Origin: RYN-230 sp963760405
GTDB lineage: Bacteria; Actinomycetota; Actinomycetes; Streptosporangiales; Streptosporangiaceae
Length of the DNA: 64,000 bases
Direction: 5' to 3'
Assembly: GCA_963760405.1 (NCBI GenBank)
Contig: CAVXCV010000002.1
Location: 372,001-436,000 of the forward strand
Below the pieces are notes generated by a model. That model was not told the DNA's origin and ran no database searches. It saw only the letters and a program-made list of their open reading frames with translations. Position numbers and translations under genes: made by a program. Every line of letters starts with the position of its first letter. The stretch's first letter is position 1. Positions 34,727-42,377 of the stretch are shown in pieces.

Positions 34727-36100
34727 TCACGTCTGGCCAGCGGTCTGCGCGGGTGGCCTGCCGACCAGCTCGATCAGCCCGAGCACTACCAGCAGCAATA
34801 CAGCGATCAGGATAACGACCAGGGGGGTGGGGCGTCCCCAGAAGACGAAGAGCACGGCGGCCAGTGCGACCGCGGTGATCCGCAGCGCGGTACGGTGCGC
34901 GTACGTCCACTGGCCGACCGGCCCGGTGCGCAGGCCCTGGCGCTCGCCGCTCTCCCTGATCCAGCGCAGTCCGGAGGCAAAGGCCGACCGGGTCCGTACC
35001 GCCGTCACCGACGGGCCGGTGAAGAACGCCGCGATGGCGACGACCAGGCCCAGGACCAGCAGCGTGCGCAGCGCCTCCTTGATGAACCGGATGAACGTGT
35101 CGAACATGGCGGCGGCAGCATCACTGGGCAGGACGCTGTTCGGGACGCTGTTCAGGTACACGCCACGGAAGATCTGCAGGGCAGCGCCCAGGACGAGCAT
35201 GGATACGGCGAACCCCAGCCCGGCCCCGATCAGGGCCCGCCGGTGGCCCCGGGCGATGTACACCCCGGCGCCGATCAGGAGGAGCGACAGTATCGGCAGC
35301 ACCCACTTGAGGTCGTTGATCAGCCGGTAGGCACTCTGTGCCTTGACCAGGTCGCGGGAGGAGAACAGCGCCAACTGCGGATGGATCGGCGGCAGCTTGT
35401 CCACCAGCGTGAACCCGCGGGCGATCAGGTCCTGCTTGACGATGTTGATGAACGGAGCAAGATCGACGGTGACCTGGCCATTGCTCACGGTGACCGCGCC
35501 GTTGCGCCCGGACAGGGCGTTCACCAGGGTCTGGTGGGCCACGGTATTGACCTGGACCCAGGCGCGGGCGAACCGTGGGCTGGTCACGATCTTATGCACG
35601 GTGCTGTGGATGAACCCGGTGACCGCGCTGGCGATCGACGGACCGAACGTCCGCAGCAGCGTGCCCACCCTGGGCAGGCCCTTGTCGGTGAGCAGGGTAG
35701 CGGCCTGGTTGGTCAGCCCGGTCACGTTGAGACGGCTGGTGATCTGGGCCGTGACCTTGTCCGTCAGGGCGTTCTGGATGGCCGGATCGTGGATCAGCGG
35801 CTCGATATTCGCTATGTAGCGGCTGGTATCGGAAACCTGGTTGGCGCTCCAGACAGCAACCACGGACACCGGTGCGAGCAGGCAGCCGAGCACGATGAGC
35901 ACGATGGCTACCGGGCTTCGCCAGCTAAACCGGTGCCGGGCGGGCTGATCAGCGCCCTGGGCGCGCAACCGGCTGACCTCCGCGCGCAGCTGTTCTACCT
36001 CGGGCGCCTCGGCGCGGAGGCGTTCCAGCTCAGCTCGCTCATCCAGGCTGAGTTCCGGGCCGTGGGCCACCGGCCCCGGACCATCGCCAGTGCTGGACAA
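34727..36100 (-). CDS. Multi-pass membrane protein of unknown function
   Basis: A 457-aa protein. An N-terminal coiled-coil-like stretch (LERLRAEAPEVEQLRAEVSRLRAQ, split by charged residues) precedes a first helix (VAIVLIVLGCLLAPVSVVAVW), a large extracytoplasmic domain (SRYIANIEPLIHDPAIQNAL onward, about residues 95-260) and four more helices. It is a recognisable actinobacterial family but has no assigned role. TTG start at 36100 after GGAGGTGAACC. The start lies inside the decayed ppk frame, showing that the ppk relic is no longer constrained. Confidence 0.85.
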   Translation of the reverse strand: MSSTGDGPGPVAHGPELSLDERAELERLRAEAPEVEQLRAEVSRLRAQGADQPARHRFSWRSPVAIVLIVLGCLLAPVSVVAVWSANQVSDTSRYIANIEPLIHDPAIQNALTDKVTAQITSRLNVTGLTNQAATLLTDKGLPRVGTLLRTFGPSIASAVTGFIHSTVHKIVTSPRFARAWVQVNTVAHQTLVNALSGRNGAVTVSNGQVTVDLAPFINIVKQDLIARGFTLVDKLPPIHPQLALFSSRDLVKAQSAYRLINDLKWVLPILSLLLIGAGVYIARGHRRALIGAGLGFAVSMLVLGAALQIFRGVYLNSVPNSVLPSDAAAAMFDTFIRFIKEALRTLLVLGLVVAIAAFFTGPSVTAVRTRSAFASGLRWIRESGERQGLRTGPVGQWTYAHRTALRITAVALAAVLFVFWGRPTPLVVILIAVLLLVVLGLIELVGRPPAQTAGQT

Positions 36101-36758
36101 GGTTCACCTCCGCCAATTCCGGTTCACTCTTTCTCGTGCTGGCACAGTTGCGCATCACCCCGCCGGGGTGATGCTGGTCAGGTTCGGGGCTGGCAGGGCC
36201 GAGCGGAGCGGGCAGCCGGTACACAGCACCCTCGTCAACGCCGAGTTCAGTCACCAGCCGGTCCAGGACGCACGGGGTGATCGAGTCCGCGACCTCCAGG
36301 CGCACGACAGGACTGGATCGCCGCTGCTGCGGCGATGGCCGGCCGGACGCTGCCACCAGGTCCGCGGTGACATGGCCGGGCACCGCGGGTCGCTGACGGC
36401 GGGTCACCCGGAAGGCGTGGTGTTCCAGCACCGCCATGCCCTCGTACAGCTGGTGCAGGTGCACGGCGATGACGTCTTCCAGCGGCACGAACCGGTGCGG
36501 TGACACCTGGAGCAGGTACCGCGGCAGGTCCGGAACCTGCACGCGGGCGAACAGGTTGCCGCGGGTCCGGGGATCGGCCACGATCACGGCCAGGTTGAGC
36601 GACCGGCCGGATATGTACGGAAACGGGTGAGCTGGATCGACGACCAGCGGCGTGAGCAACGGATAGATCCCGTCCCGGTAGCGCTGGCGCACCGTCCGGC
36701 GTTCGGTGCAGGACAGCTCGGCCCAGCGCAGGATCTCGATCCCCTGGCTCACATCCAC
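36039..36758 (-). pseudogene. Polyphosphate kinase (Ppk1) fragment
   Basis: Residues 1 to about 186 of this frame match the middle of Ppk1: GIEILRW, VFPLLTPL-like YPLLTPLVVDPAHPFPYISG, LNLAV, FARVQVPDLPRYLL, RFVPLEDVI and VLEHHAFRVTR. The N-terminal domain before it and the two C-terminal catalytic domains, with the phosphohistidine, are missing. The tail past about 36200 is unrelated and overlaps the next gene. A whole Ppk1 is near 700 aa, so this is a remnant. The GTG at 36758 might still be translated but could not be active. Confidence 0.75.
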
Positions 36759-36789
36759 CTGACGGTTCCTAGGCAGTTAAGAACCTCTA

Positions 36790-36806
36790 CCCCAGCTCAG
36801 CTGGGG
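36790..36806. terminator. Short GC hairpin
   Basis: CCCCAGCTCAGCTGGGG forms a 6-base stem with a 5-base loop between the ppk relic and the next small gene. It could end the 36882-37070 transcript, which runs leftward toward it. Confidence 0.5.
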
Positions 36807-36881
36807 GCAGGCCGGATCATGCCTGGAGGATGATGATCGTCAGGCCGCGCCGTGCGCCCTCAGCCGCGGGCGCTCAGACGG

Positions 36882-37070
36882 TTAACCGATGACCAGGAGG
36901 GCGATCACGAACAGGACGATCGCCACGGCGATGACCACGCCAGCCAGCACGGCAACCCGGCTACGTGGTGCGCGCATCGCCCATGGTGCTGAGTCGCCAG
37001 CGGAGCGCTCGTCCGCGAACGCGCGGAACTGAGCGGTGCTGCCGGAAGGATCGGGCTCAGGGTCACGCAT
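36882..37070 (-). CDS. 62-aa single-span membrane protein
   Basis: The protein starts MRDPEPDPSGSTAQF, has a basic stretch (APRSRVAV) and ends with one hydrophobic helix (VVIAVAIVLFVIALLVIG). This is a common layout of small actinobacterial tail-anchored proteins. No function is known. The ATG at 37070 is preferred to longer frames, which are Pro-rich and lack a ribosome site. Confidence 0.55.
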   Translation of the reverse strand: MRDPEPDPSGSTAQFRAFADERSAGDSAPWAMRAPRSRVAVLAGVVIAVAIVLFVIALLVIG

Positions 37071-37150
37071 GCAACCGACTGTAGCCGCCGCGGCTCGCTG
37101 TCCGCCCGGAATCCACCGGATTGGAACCGGGGGACCTGCAGGATTCCTGG

Positions 37151-37633
37151 TCACCGGCTGGTGCTGCCCGGCGGCAGGATGTCCGCCCGGCTGACCAGCC
37201 GCGAGAGCACTATCACGCTGCGTGTGCGGACAACAAAGGGCTCCGCGCCGATCCGCTCGACTACCCGCTCGAAGTGCCCCACGTCAGCCGCCCGGATATG
37301 CAGCAGTGCGTCTGCCTCGCCGGTGATGGTGCAGGCCCCGGTCACCTCCGGGTATTTGCTGACCGCGGCCCCGATGTCGGGCGGCGAGGTCCGGCCACGG
37401 CAGAACAGCTCCACGTACGCTTCCGTGGTCCAGCCCAGCGCGGTGGGGTCCACGGTGGCGGTGAACCCGGTGATCGCACCGGAGGCACGCAGCCGGTCCA
37501 CCCGGCGCTTGACCGCTGACGCAGACAGGCCGACCCGGCCGCCGATGTCGGCGTAACTGGTCCTGGCGTCCTCGACCAGCGCGGCCACGATCCGCTCGTC
37601 GAGCTCATCGAAGGCTGCGGGGCGTCCGGGCAC
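37151..37633 (-). CDS. Lrp/AsnC-family transcriptional regulator
   Basis: A 160-aa regulator. The N-terminal HTH is DELDERIVAALVEDARTSYA with GLSASAVKRRVDRL, and the C-terminal RAM (ligand-binding) domain contains GACTITGEADALLHIRA. Lrp-type proteins sense amino acids and form octamers. The GTG at 37633 gives the usual length; the frame upstream is a run of Gly/Pro. An agmatinase-like gene lies 1.3 kb away, so control of arginine or polyamine genes is a possible but unproven role. Confidence 0.87.
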   Translation of the reverse strand: MPGRPAAFDELDERIVAALVEDARTSYADIGGRVGLSASAVKRRVDRLRASGAITGFTATVDPTALGWTTEAYVELFCRGRTSPPDIGAAVSKYPEVTGACTITGEADALLHIRAADVGHFERVVERIGAEPFVVRTRSVIVLSRLVSRADILPPGSTSR

Positions 37634-37863
37634 GCCCCGATCCTGGCATAGATCGGACAGCAGAGCCCGCCGCCCTTCCCGCACCGCCGCCCCCCCCGGT
37701 CCCGGCCCTGGGCCTGGCCCGGACCGGGCCAGGGTCGGCACGGCCGGATCGGTGCCCAGGCCGCGCCCACCTGGGCTGCGAATGAATAACCAGGTTGACC
37801 GAACATCGAGGCATATATCTCACGCTCTGATTACGCTTGGAAACGTAGAGCAAGGGAAGCCGG

Positions 37864-38883
37864 ATGAGATTCTGCCCGTGGTGCGGGACTCCAGTGACCG
37901 CAGCGGCTCAGTTCTGCGCGGGCTGTGCCGCGTCTCTTGGCCCGCCCGCGGAGGCCGAGAACGCCGGGGAGGAACCGGTTCCGCCGCAGCCTGGCCCGTT
38001 CCCGCGCATGTTCGGCCGGCCGCGCTACTGCCCGGGCCCGGCGGACCACCCGGTCGGCGCTCCGGACTACCCGGCCGGCGGCCACGGCTACCCGCCCGGT
38101 CCGGACCACCCGCGCGGTCCGGACGGCCCGGCCGGACGGCCGGTCACCGTCCACCCCGGCCCGGCTGACGGCCCGGTCACGGTCGTCCTGCCCGGGGTGG
38201 CCCGGTCAGTGCCGCCACTCGGCCGCTCGCCCTACGCGGGTTCCCGGCTGCTGTACGACCCAGACCGGCCGGAGGGCCGCATCCGGCGCCGGTCGCCCGG
38301 GCATCGGGCGCAGATCATCAGCGCCGGGCTGGCCGTGGTGGTGCTGCTGGCTGGCGTTATCGCCGCCTGGGCCGCCTTCGGGCCGCACCCCCCGCCCGTT
38401 GCGGCGGGCAGGCTGGCCGGCGCCAAGCGGCCGGGCCGACCGGGCCCGGGGCACCGCAGCCCGGGCCCGGCCCGGGGCAGCCCGCTGGTCTCACTCGCCC
38501 CCGCCGTGATCAGGGACCCGGACGCCGCGGGAGTCAGGGACCTGCTGGTGAACTACTTCAACGCCATCAACAACCAGGATTTCCAGGGCTACGCCAGCCT
38601 GTTCACGCCCGGCCGGCGGCGGCTGATGACCGCCACGGCTTTCGCCAGCGGCTACCAGACGACCATCGATTCCATGGTCACGCTGCTCGGGGTCGCCCGT
38701 GCCTCCGGCGGACTGCTGGCAGCCACGATCAGCTTCACCAGCCACCAGAGCCCGGCCGTCAGCCCCGACCACACCGGGTGCACCCGGTGGGCCATCACCC
38801 TGTTCCTGCTCCAGCAGGACGGTGCGCTGCTCATCAGCACCCCGCCCGCGGATTATCACGCCTACCATGTGGCCTGCGGCTGA
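37864..38883 (+). CDS. Zinc-ribbon membrane protein
   Basis: A 339-aa protein. A zinc ribbon opens it (FCPWCG and FCAGCA), followed by about 110 residues of Pro/Gly-rich low-complexity sequence, one transmembrane helix (ISAGLAVVVLLAGVIAAWAAF) and an extracytoplasmic domain with VRDLLVNYFNAINNQDFQGY, which resembles NTF2-like folds seen in secreted actinobacterial proteins. Two Cys near the end (TGCTRW, HVACG) could form a disulfide. Function unknown. AAGGGAAG precedes the ATG. It is divergent from the AsnC gene. Confidence 0.8.
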   Translation: MRFCPWCGTPVTAAAQFCAGCAASLGPPAEAENAGEEPVPPQPGPFPRMFGRPRYCPGPADHPVGAPDYPAGGHGYPPGPDHPRGPDGPAGRPVTVHPGPADGPVTVVLPGVARSVPPLGRSPYAGSRLLYDPDRPEGRIRRRSPGHRAQIISAGLAVVVLLAGVIAAWAAFGPHPPPVAAGRLAGAKRPGRPGPGHRSPGPARGSPLVSLAPAVIRDPDAAGVRDLLVNYFNAINNQDFQGYASLFTPGRRRLMTATAFASGYQTTIDSMVTLLGVARASGGLLAATISFTSHQSPAVSPDHTGCTRWAITLFLLQQDGALLISTPPADYHAYHVACG

Positions 38884-38922
38884 TGCGGATCCCGCCTGAC
38901 CGCTGATTCCGGGGAGGATCAC

Positions 38923-39969
38923 ATGGCACGGCTCGGCGGAATGTACGGCCCGGACGCCACGTTTCTCGGAGTCCCCCGGGCCGACCTGGCTGAGCCCGGC
39001 TCGCTGGCCGGGACCGACATCCTCATCATCGGGGCACCGTTCGACGGCGGCACCTCACACCGGCCCGGCGCCCGGTTCGGCCCGCAGGCCATCCGGTTCA
39101 CTGACTACCTGCCGCACGACGGTTCCCGGCCGCATCTGGCGCTGGGCGTAGACCCCCTGGTGGAGCTGCGGGTCGCCGACGCCGGCGATGTGGAGATGCC
39201 GTCCGGTGATACCGAGCTGTCCCTGCGCCGCCTGGAGGAGGCCGTGCACCAGGCCGCCGTCGCCGGGGCCATCCCGGTGATCCTCGGCGGCGACCACACG
39301 ATCGCCTTCCCGGATGCCACCGGAGTGGCCCGGCACGTGGGCTGGGGCAGGCTCTCGGTGATCCACTTCGACGCCCATGCGGACACCGGCGACACCCAGT
39401 TCGGCTCGCTGTACGGGCACGGCACGCCGATGCGCCGGCTGATCGAGTCCGGGGCGGTCCGCGGTGACCGGTTCCTGCAGATCGGCCTGCGCGGTTACTG
39501 GCCTGAGCCAGAGACACTGGCCTGGATGGCGGGCCGCGGCATGCGCAGCTACGAGATGACCGAGGTCGTCAGCCGAGGGCTGGATAACTGCCTGACCGAG
39601 GCCTTCGGCATCGCCACCGATGACTGCGACGGCGTGTTCCTGTCCGTGGACGTGGACGTGGTCGATCCGGGCATGGCCCCCGGGACCGGCACCCCGGAGC
39701 CGGGCGGCCTGACCGGCCGGCAGCTGCTCGACGCGGTCCGGCGGATCGCGATGGAGCTGCCCGTAGCCGGGATCGACGTGGTGGAGGTCTCCCCGCCCTA
39801 CGATCACGCCGAGGTCACCGCGTTCCTGGCCAGCCGGGTGGTGCTGGAAGCACTGTCCGGGATCGCCTGGCGGCGCAGGCAGCAGGCGGGCGACCCGGCC
39901 CGGCCCGCCCGGGATCCGCAGCTGCCGCTGCTGCACGGATACCCCGGCGTGGGTGATAGTCCCAGCTGA
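38923..39969 (+). CDS. Agmatinase / ureohydrolase-family enzyme
   Basis: A 348-aa enzyme of the arginase-agmatinase family, with all binuclear Mn2+ ligands visible: GGDHT, HFDAHADTGD and SVDVDVVDP. The opening PFDGGTSHRPGARFGPQAIR and EVSPPYDHAEVTA are typical of agmatinase and guanidinobutyrase, which split a guanidino compound into an amine and urea. The exact substrate (agmatine, guanidinobutyrate or guanidinopropionate) cannot be told. GGGGAGGATCAC precedes the ATG. The amine-uptake cluster at 53-64 kb could process its product. That link is inference. Confidence 0.9.
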   Translation: MARLGGMYGPDATFLGVPRADLAEPGSLAGTDILIIGAPFDGGTSHRPGARFGPQAIRFTDYLPHDGSRPHLALGVDPLVELRVADAGDVEMPSGDTELSLRRLEEAVHQAAVAGAIPVILGGDHTIAFPDATGVARHVGWGRLSVIHFDAHADTGDTQFGSLYGHGTPMRRLIESGAVRGDRFLQIGLRGYWPEPETLAWMAGRGMRSYEMTEVVSRGLDNCLTEAFGIATDDCDGVFLSVDVDVVDPGMAPGTGTPEPGGLTGRQLLDAVRRIAMELPVAGIDVVEVSPPYDHAEVTAFLASRVVLEALSGIAWRRRQQAGDPARPARDPQLPLLHGYPGVGDSPS

Positions 39970-40003
39970 CCGCGGTGGCATGGCACGGCGCGCCGCGGTC
40001 GCG

Positions 40004-40009
40004 TACGTT
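40004..40009 (+). promoter_or_regulatory. -10 box of a probable leaderless transcript
   Basis: TACGTT ends six bases before the GTG at 40016. That spacing would place the first transcribed base at the start codon, a common arrangement in actinobacteria, and it supports the choice of start. Confidence 0.5.
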
Positions 40010-40015
40010 GACGGC

Positions 40016-41452
40016 GTGAGCGCAGTGCCGCCTGCGGCCGCCGAGGACGGCTCGAATCGGAGGGCCGGGGCGCGGTTGCCGGATCCGCTGGCCGACCAGA
40101 CCGCGGCCCGCCAGCCGGGCTGGCTGGCCCGGCTGGCCCAGCTGCCTGCCCACCTTGGCGTCCGCTGGATTGATGTGGGCGCGACCGTCGTGGTGATGGC
40201 CGCGGTGGAGCTGAACGTGGCCGAAGGCGGCGGCCAGGGAGCCGCACCCCTGGATGGCCTGGCCTACCTGCTCGGCGCCATCCTCGCGCTGCCGGTGCTG
40301 TTCCGCCGCAAATGGCCGCTGGGTGTCCTGGCCACCTGCTCATTGCTGCTGCTGATCTACTACATCGTGCACCGCCGCAATATCTCCCCCGCCCCGCTGC
40401 TGTGCCTGCCGCTGTACGACGCCTCGGTCGCCGGGTACCTGGCCGCGGCCATCGTCATCCCGGCTGTCTACATGATCATTGGCGTGTTCGTGGTGGAAGC
40501 CTCCACGAACCTCACCCCGGCCGCACTGGCCCAGGAGTTCCTGCCCAGCGTGGTCGTGCTCGCACTGGCGATCATGCTGGGTGAGGTGGTGCGCGGCCGC
40601 CGGGCACTGGCCGCGGAGACCGCAGACCGGCTCCGCCTGGCCAGCGAGGAACGCGAAGCCGAGGCTGGCCGCCGGGTGGCCGAGGAGCGGTTGCGCATCG
40701 CCCGGGAACTGCACGACACCGTGGCGCACAGCATGGCGACGATCACCGTTCAGGCCGGTTCAGCGCTGCACCTGCTCGGCCCGGACAGCCAGCCGGCCGA
40801 CGGCGGCGGCCCATCAGACGGCGGCCCATCAGGCGGCGGCAGCCCAGCCGCCGACCGCAGCTCAGCCGCTGGCAGCGGGGACGTGCCGGGCCGCCGCGAG
40901 CTGCGCCAGCTCAGGGACGACAACCTGCGCAGCGCGCTGACCGTCATCCGGCAGACCAGCAAGGCAGCGCTGACCGAGATGCGCACCACCCTGGGCCAGC
41001 TGCGCGGCGCGAATCCCGATACCCCGGCTGGCCTGCGTGGCGCCGGGCTCGCCCGGCTAACGGAGCTGTGCTCCGCGGTGACCGCGGCCGGCGCCCCGGT
41101 CAGCGTGCAGACCGAGGGTGAGCCAGTGCCACTGCCGCCAGCTGTGGATCATGCGGCCTACCGCATCGTGCAGGAGTCGCTGACCAACGTGCTCCGGCAC
41201 GCGGGCCCCGATGCCCGCGCCACTGTCTGCCTGCACTACCTGCCCGGGATCCTGGCTATCACGGTCGCCGATGACGGCTGCGGTCCCCCGGCCCCGGACA
41301 GCCCGGCCGACCGGGCCGACGGGCACGGGCTCACCGGGATGGCGGAGCGGGCCGCCGCGGCCGGCGGCGAGCTCACCGCGGGCGCTGGTCCCGCGGGCGG
41401 CTTCGAAGTACGGGCCCGCCTGCCCATCGCCGTCTCCGAGCCCGCACGATGA
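40016..41452 (+). CDS. NarL-type sensor histidine kinase
   Basis: A 478-aa kinase with about five to six N-terminal membrane helices (residues about 50-180), then the HisKA_3 dimerisation helix with His233 in IARELHDTVAHSM, and a HATPase domain (HAAYRIVQESLTNVLRHA, VADDGCGPP, HGLTGMAERAAAAGG). An Ala/Gly/Ser-rich insert (about residues 260-290) lies between the His helix and LRDDNLRSAL. The stimulus is unknown. GTG 40016 is chosen for the -10 box just before it; ATG 39980 is an alternative. The partner regulator follows after 28 bases. Confidence 0.88.
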   Translation: MSAVPPAAAEDGSNRRAGARLPDPLADQTAARQPGWLARLAQLPAHLGVRWIDVGATVVVMAAVELNVAEGGGQGAAPLDGLAYLLGAILALPVLFRRKWPLGVLATCSLLLLIYYIVHRRNISPAPLLCLPLYDASVAGYLAAAIVIPAVYMIIGVFVVEASTNLTPAALAQEFLPSVVVLALAIMLGEVVRGRRALAAETADRLRLASEEREAEAGRRVAEERLRIARELHDTVAHSMATITVQAGSALHLLGPDSQPADGGGPSDGGPSGGGSPAADRSSAAGSGDVPGRRELRQLRDDNLRSALTVIRQTSKAALTEMRTTLGQLRGANPDTPAGLRGAGLARLTELCSAVTAAGAPVSVQTEGEPVPLPPAVDHAAYRIVQESLTNVLRHAGPDARATVCLHYLPGILAITVADDGCGPPAPDSPADRADGHGLTGMAERAAAAGGELTAGAGPAGGFEVRARLPIAVSEPAR

Positions 41453-41484
41453 CCGCCCTGGCCGCCGTGGAGCTGGCCGGATGA
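41449..41484 (+). CDS. 11-aa coupling micro-ORF
   Basis: The frame ATG...TGA encodes MTALAAVELAG. Its ATG overlaps the kinase stop (ATGA at 41449-41452) and its stop overlaps the ATG of the response regulator (ATGA at 41481-41484). It may pass ribosomes from one gene to the next. It could also be chance. Confidence 0.3.
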   Translation: MTALAAVELAG

Positions 41485-42161
41485 TCCGGGTGCTGCTCGC
41501 CGACGATCAGGCGCTGGTCCGGGCCGGCTTCCGGATGCTGCTGGAATCCGCCGACGACATCACGATCGTGGGCGAGGCACCAAACGGTGGCAGCGCGGTG
41601 GCGCTGGCCCGCGAGCTGCACCCCGACGTGGTGCTGATGGATCTCAGCATGCCCGAGGTGGACGGCCTCACCGCCACCCGGCGGATCACTGCCGACCCGG
41701 CGCTCGCGTCGGTCAAGGTGGTGGTGCTCACCACGTTCGACGACGAGGAGCACGTGTTCGGGGCGCTGCGCGCCGGAGCCAGTGGCTTCCTCGTCAAAGA
41801 CGTGGAACCGGAGGAGCTACTGCAGGGCGTCCGGGTGGTGGCCCGCGGCGACGCCCTGCTCGCGCCCAGCGTCACCCGGTCGCTGATCGCGGCCTTCACC
41901 TCAGGACCGCCCAGGCAGCCCGCCGGGCCGGTCCCGGCGGAACACCCCGGCCTCACCGCGCTCACCGCACGGGAGCGTGAGGTGGTCACCCTGGTCGCGG
42001 GCGGGTTGTCCAACGACGAGATCGCCGCGCGGCTGGTGGTCAGCCCGCTCACCGCCAAGACGCACGTCAGCCGGGCCATGACCAAGCTCGGCGCCCGGGA
42101 CCGCGCCCAGCTCGTGGTGCTCGCCTACGAGCATGGCCTGGCCCACCCCACCCCCCGCTGA
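41481..42161 (+). CDS. NarL/LuxR-type response regulator
   Basis: A 226-aa regulator. The receiver domain has LLADDQALVRAGFR, the phospho-Asp in DVVLMDLSMPEVDG, and the Lys in GFLVKDVEP. The C-terminal HTH is LTAREREVVTLVAGGLSNDE with LTAKTHVSRAMTKLG. It pairs with the kinase upstream. ATG at 41481. The MMPL exporter 216 bases downstream is a plausible target. Confidence 0.93.
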   Translation: MIRVLLADDQALVRAGFRMLLESADDITIVGEAPNGGSAVALARELHPDVVLMDLSMPEVDGLTATRRITADPALASVKVVVLTTFDDEEHVFGALRAGASGFLVKDVEPEELLQGVRVVARGDALLAPSVTRSLIAAFTSGPPRQPAGPVPAEHPGLTALTAREREVVTLVAGGLSNDEIAARLVVSPLTAKTHVSRAMTKLGARDRAQLVVLAYEHGLAHPTPR

Positions 42162-42241
42162 CCGGTGGCCGGGACGGCGAGCCAGCGGGAACGCCCACCG
42201 GCCGGCACCTTCAGCAACGAACACCATTGCCGTCACCTGAC

Positions 42242-42265
42242 GGCGTACTCCGTGCGGAGTACGCC
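42242..42265. promoter_or_regulatory. 24-bp inverted repeat upstream of MMPL gene
   Basis: GGCGTACTCCG and CGGAGTACGCC flank TG. It overlaps a small palindrome CGTCACCTGACG (42232-42243), and the word GGAGTAC recurs just downstream (42270-42276). It may be an operator controlling the exporter or a terminator of the two-component operon. Confidence 0.5.
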
Positions 42266-42377
42266 AGCGGAGTACCGGCCCGGCCGACTGCCTTCCTGCG
42301 GAGGACGCGCCACTGCCTGCTGCTGAGCAGGATCGGTACTGCATCCCATCCATCTGGCCAGAACCGAGGAGACCGCA

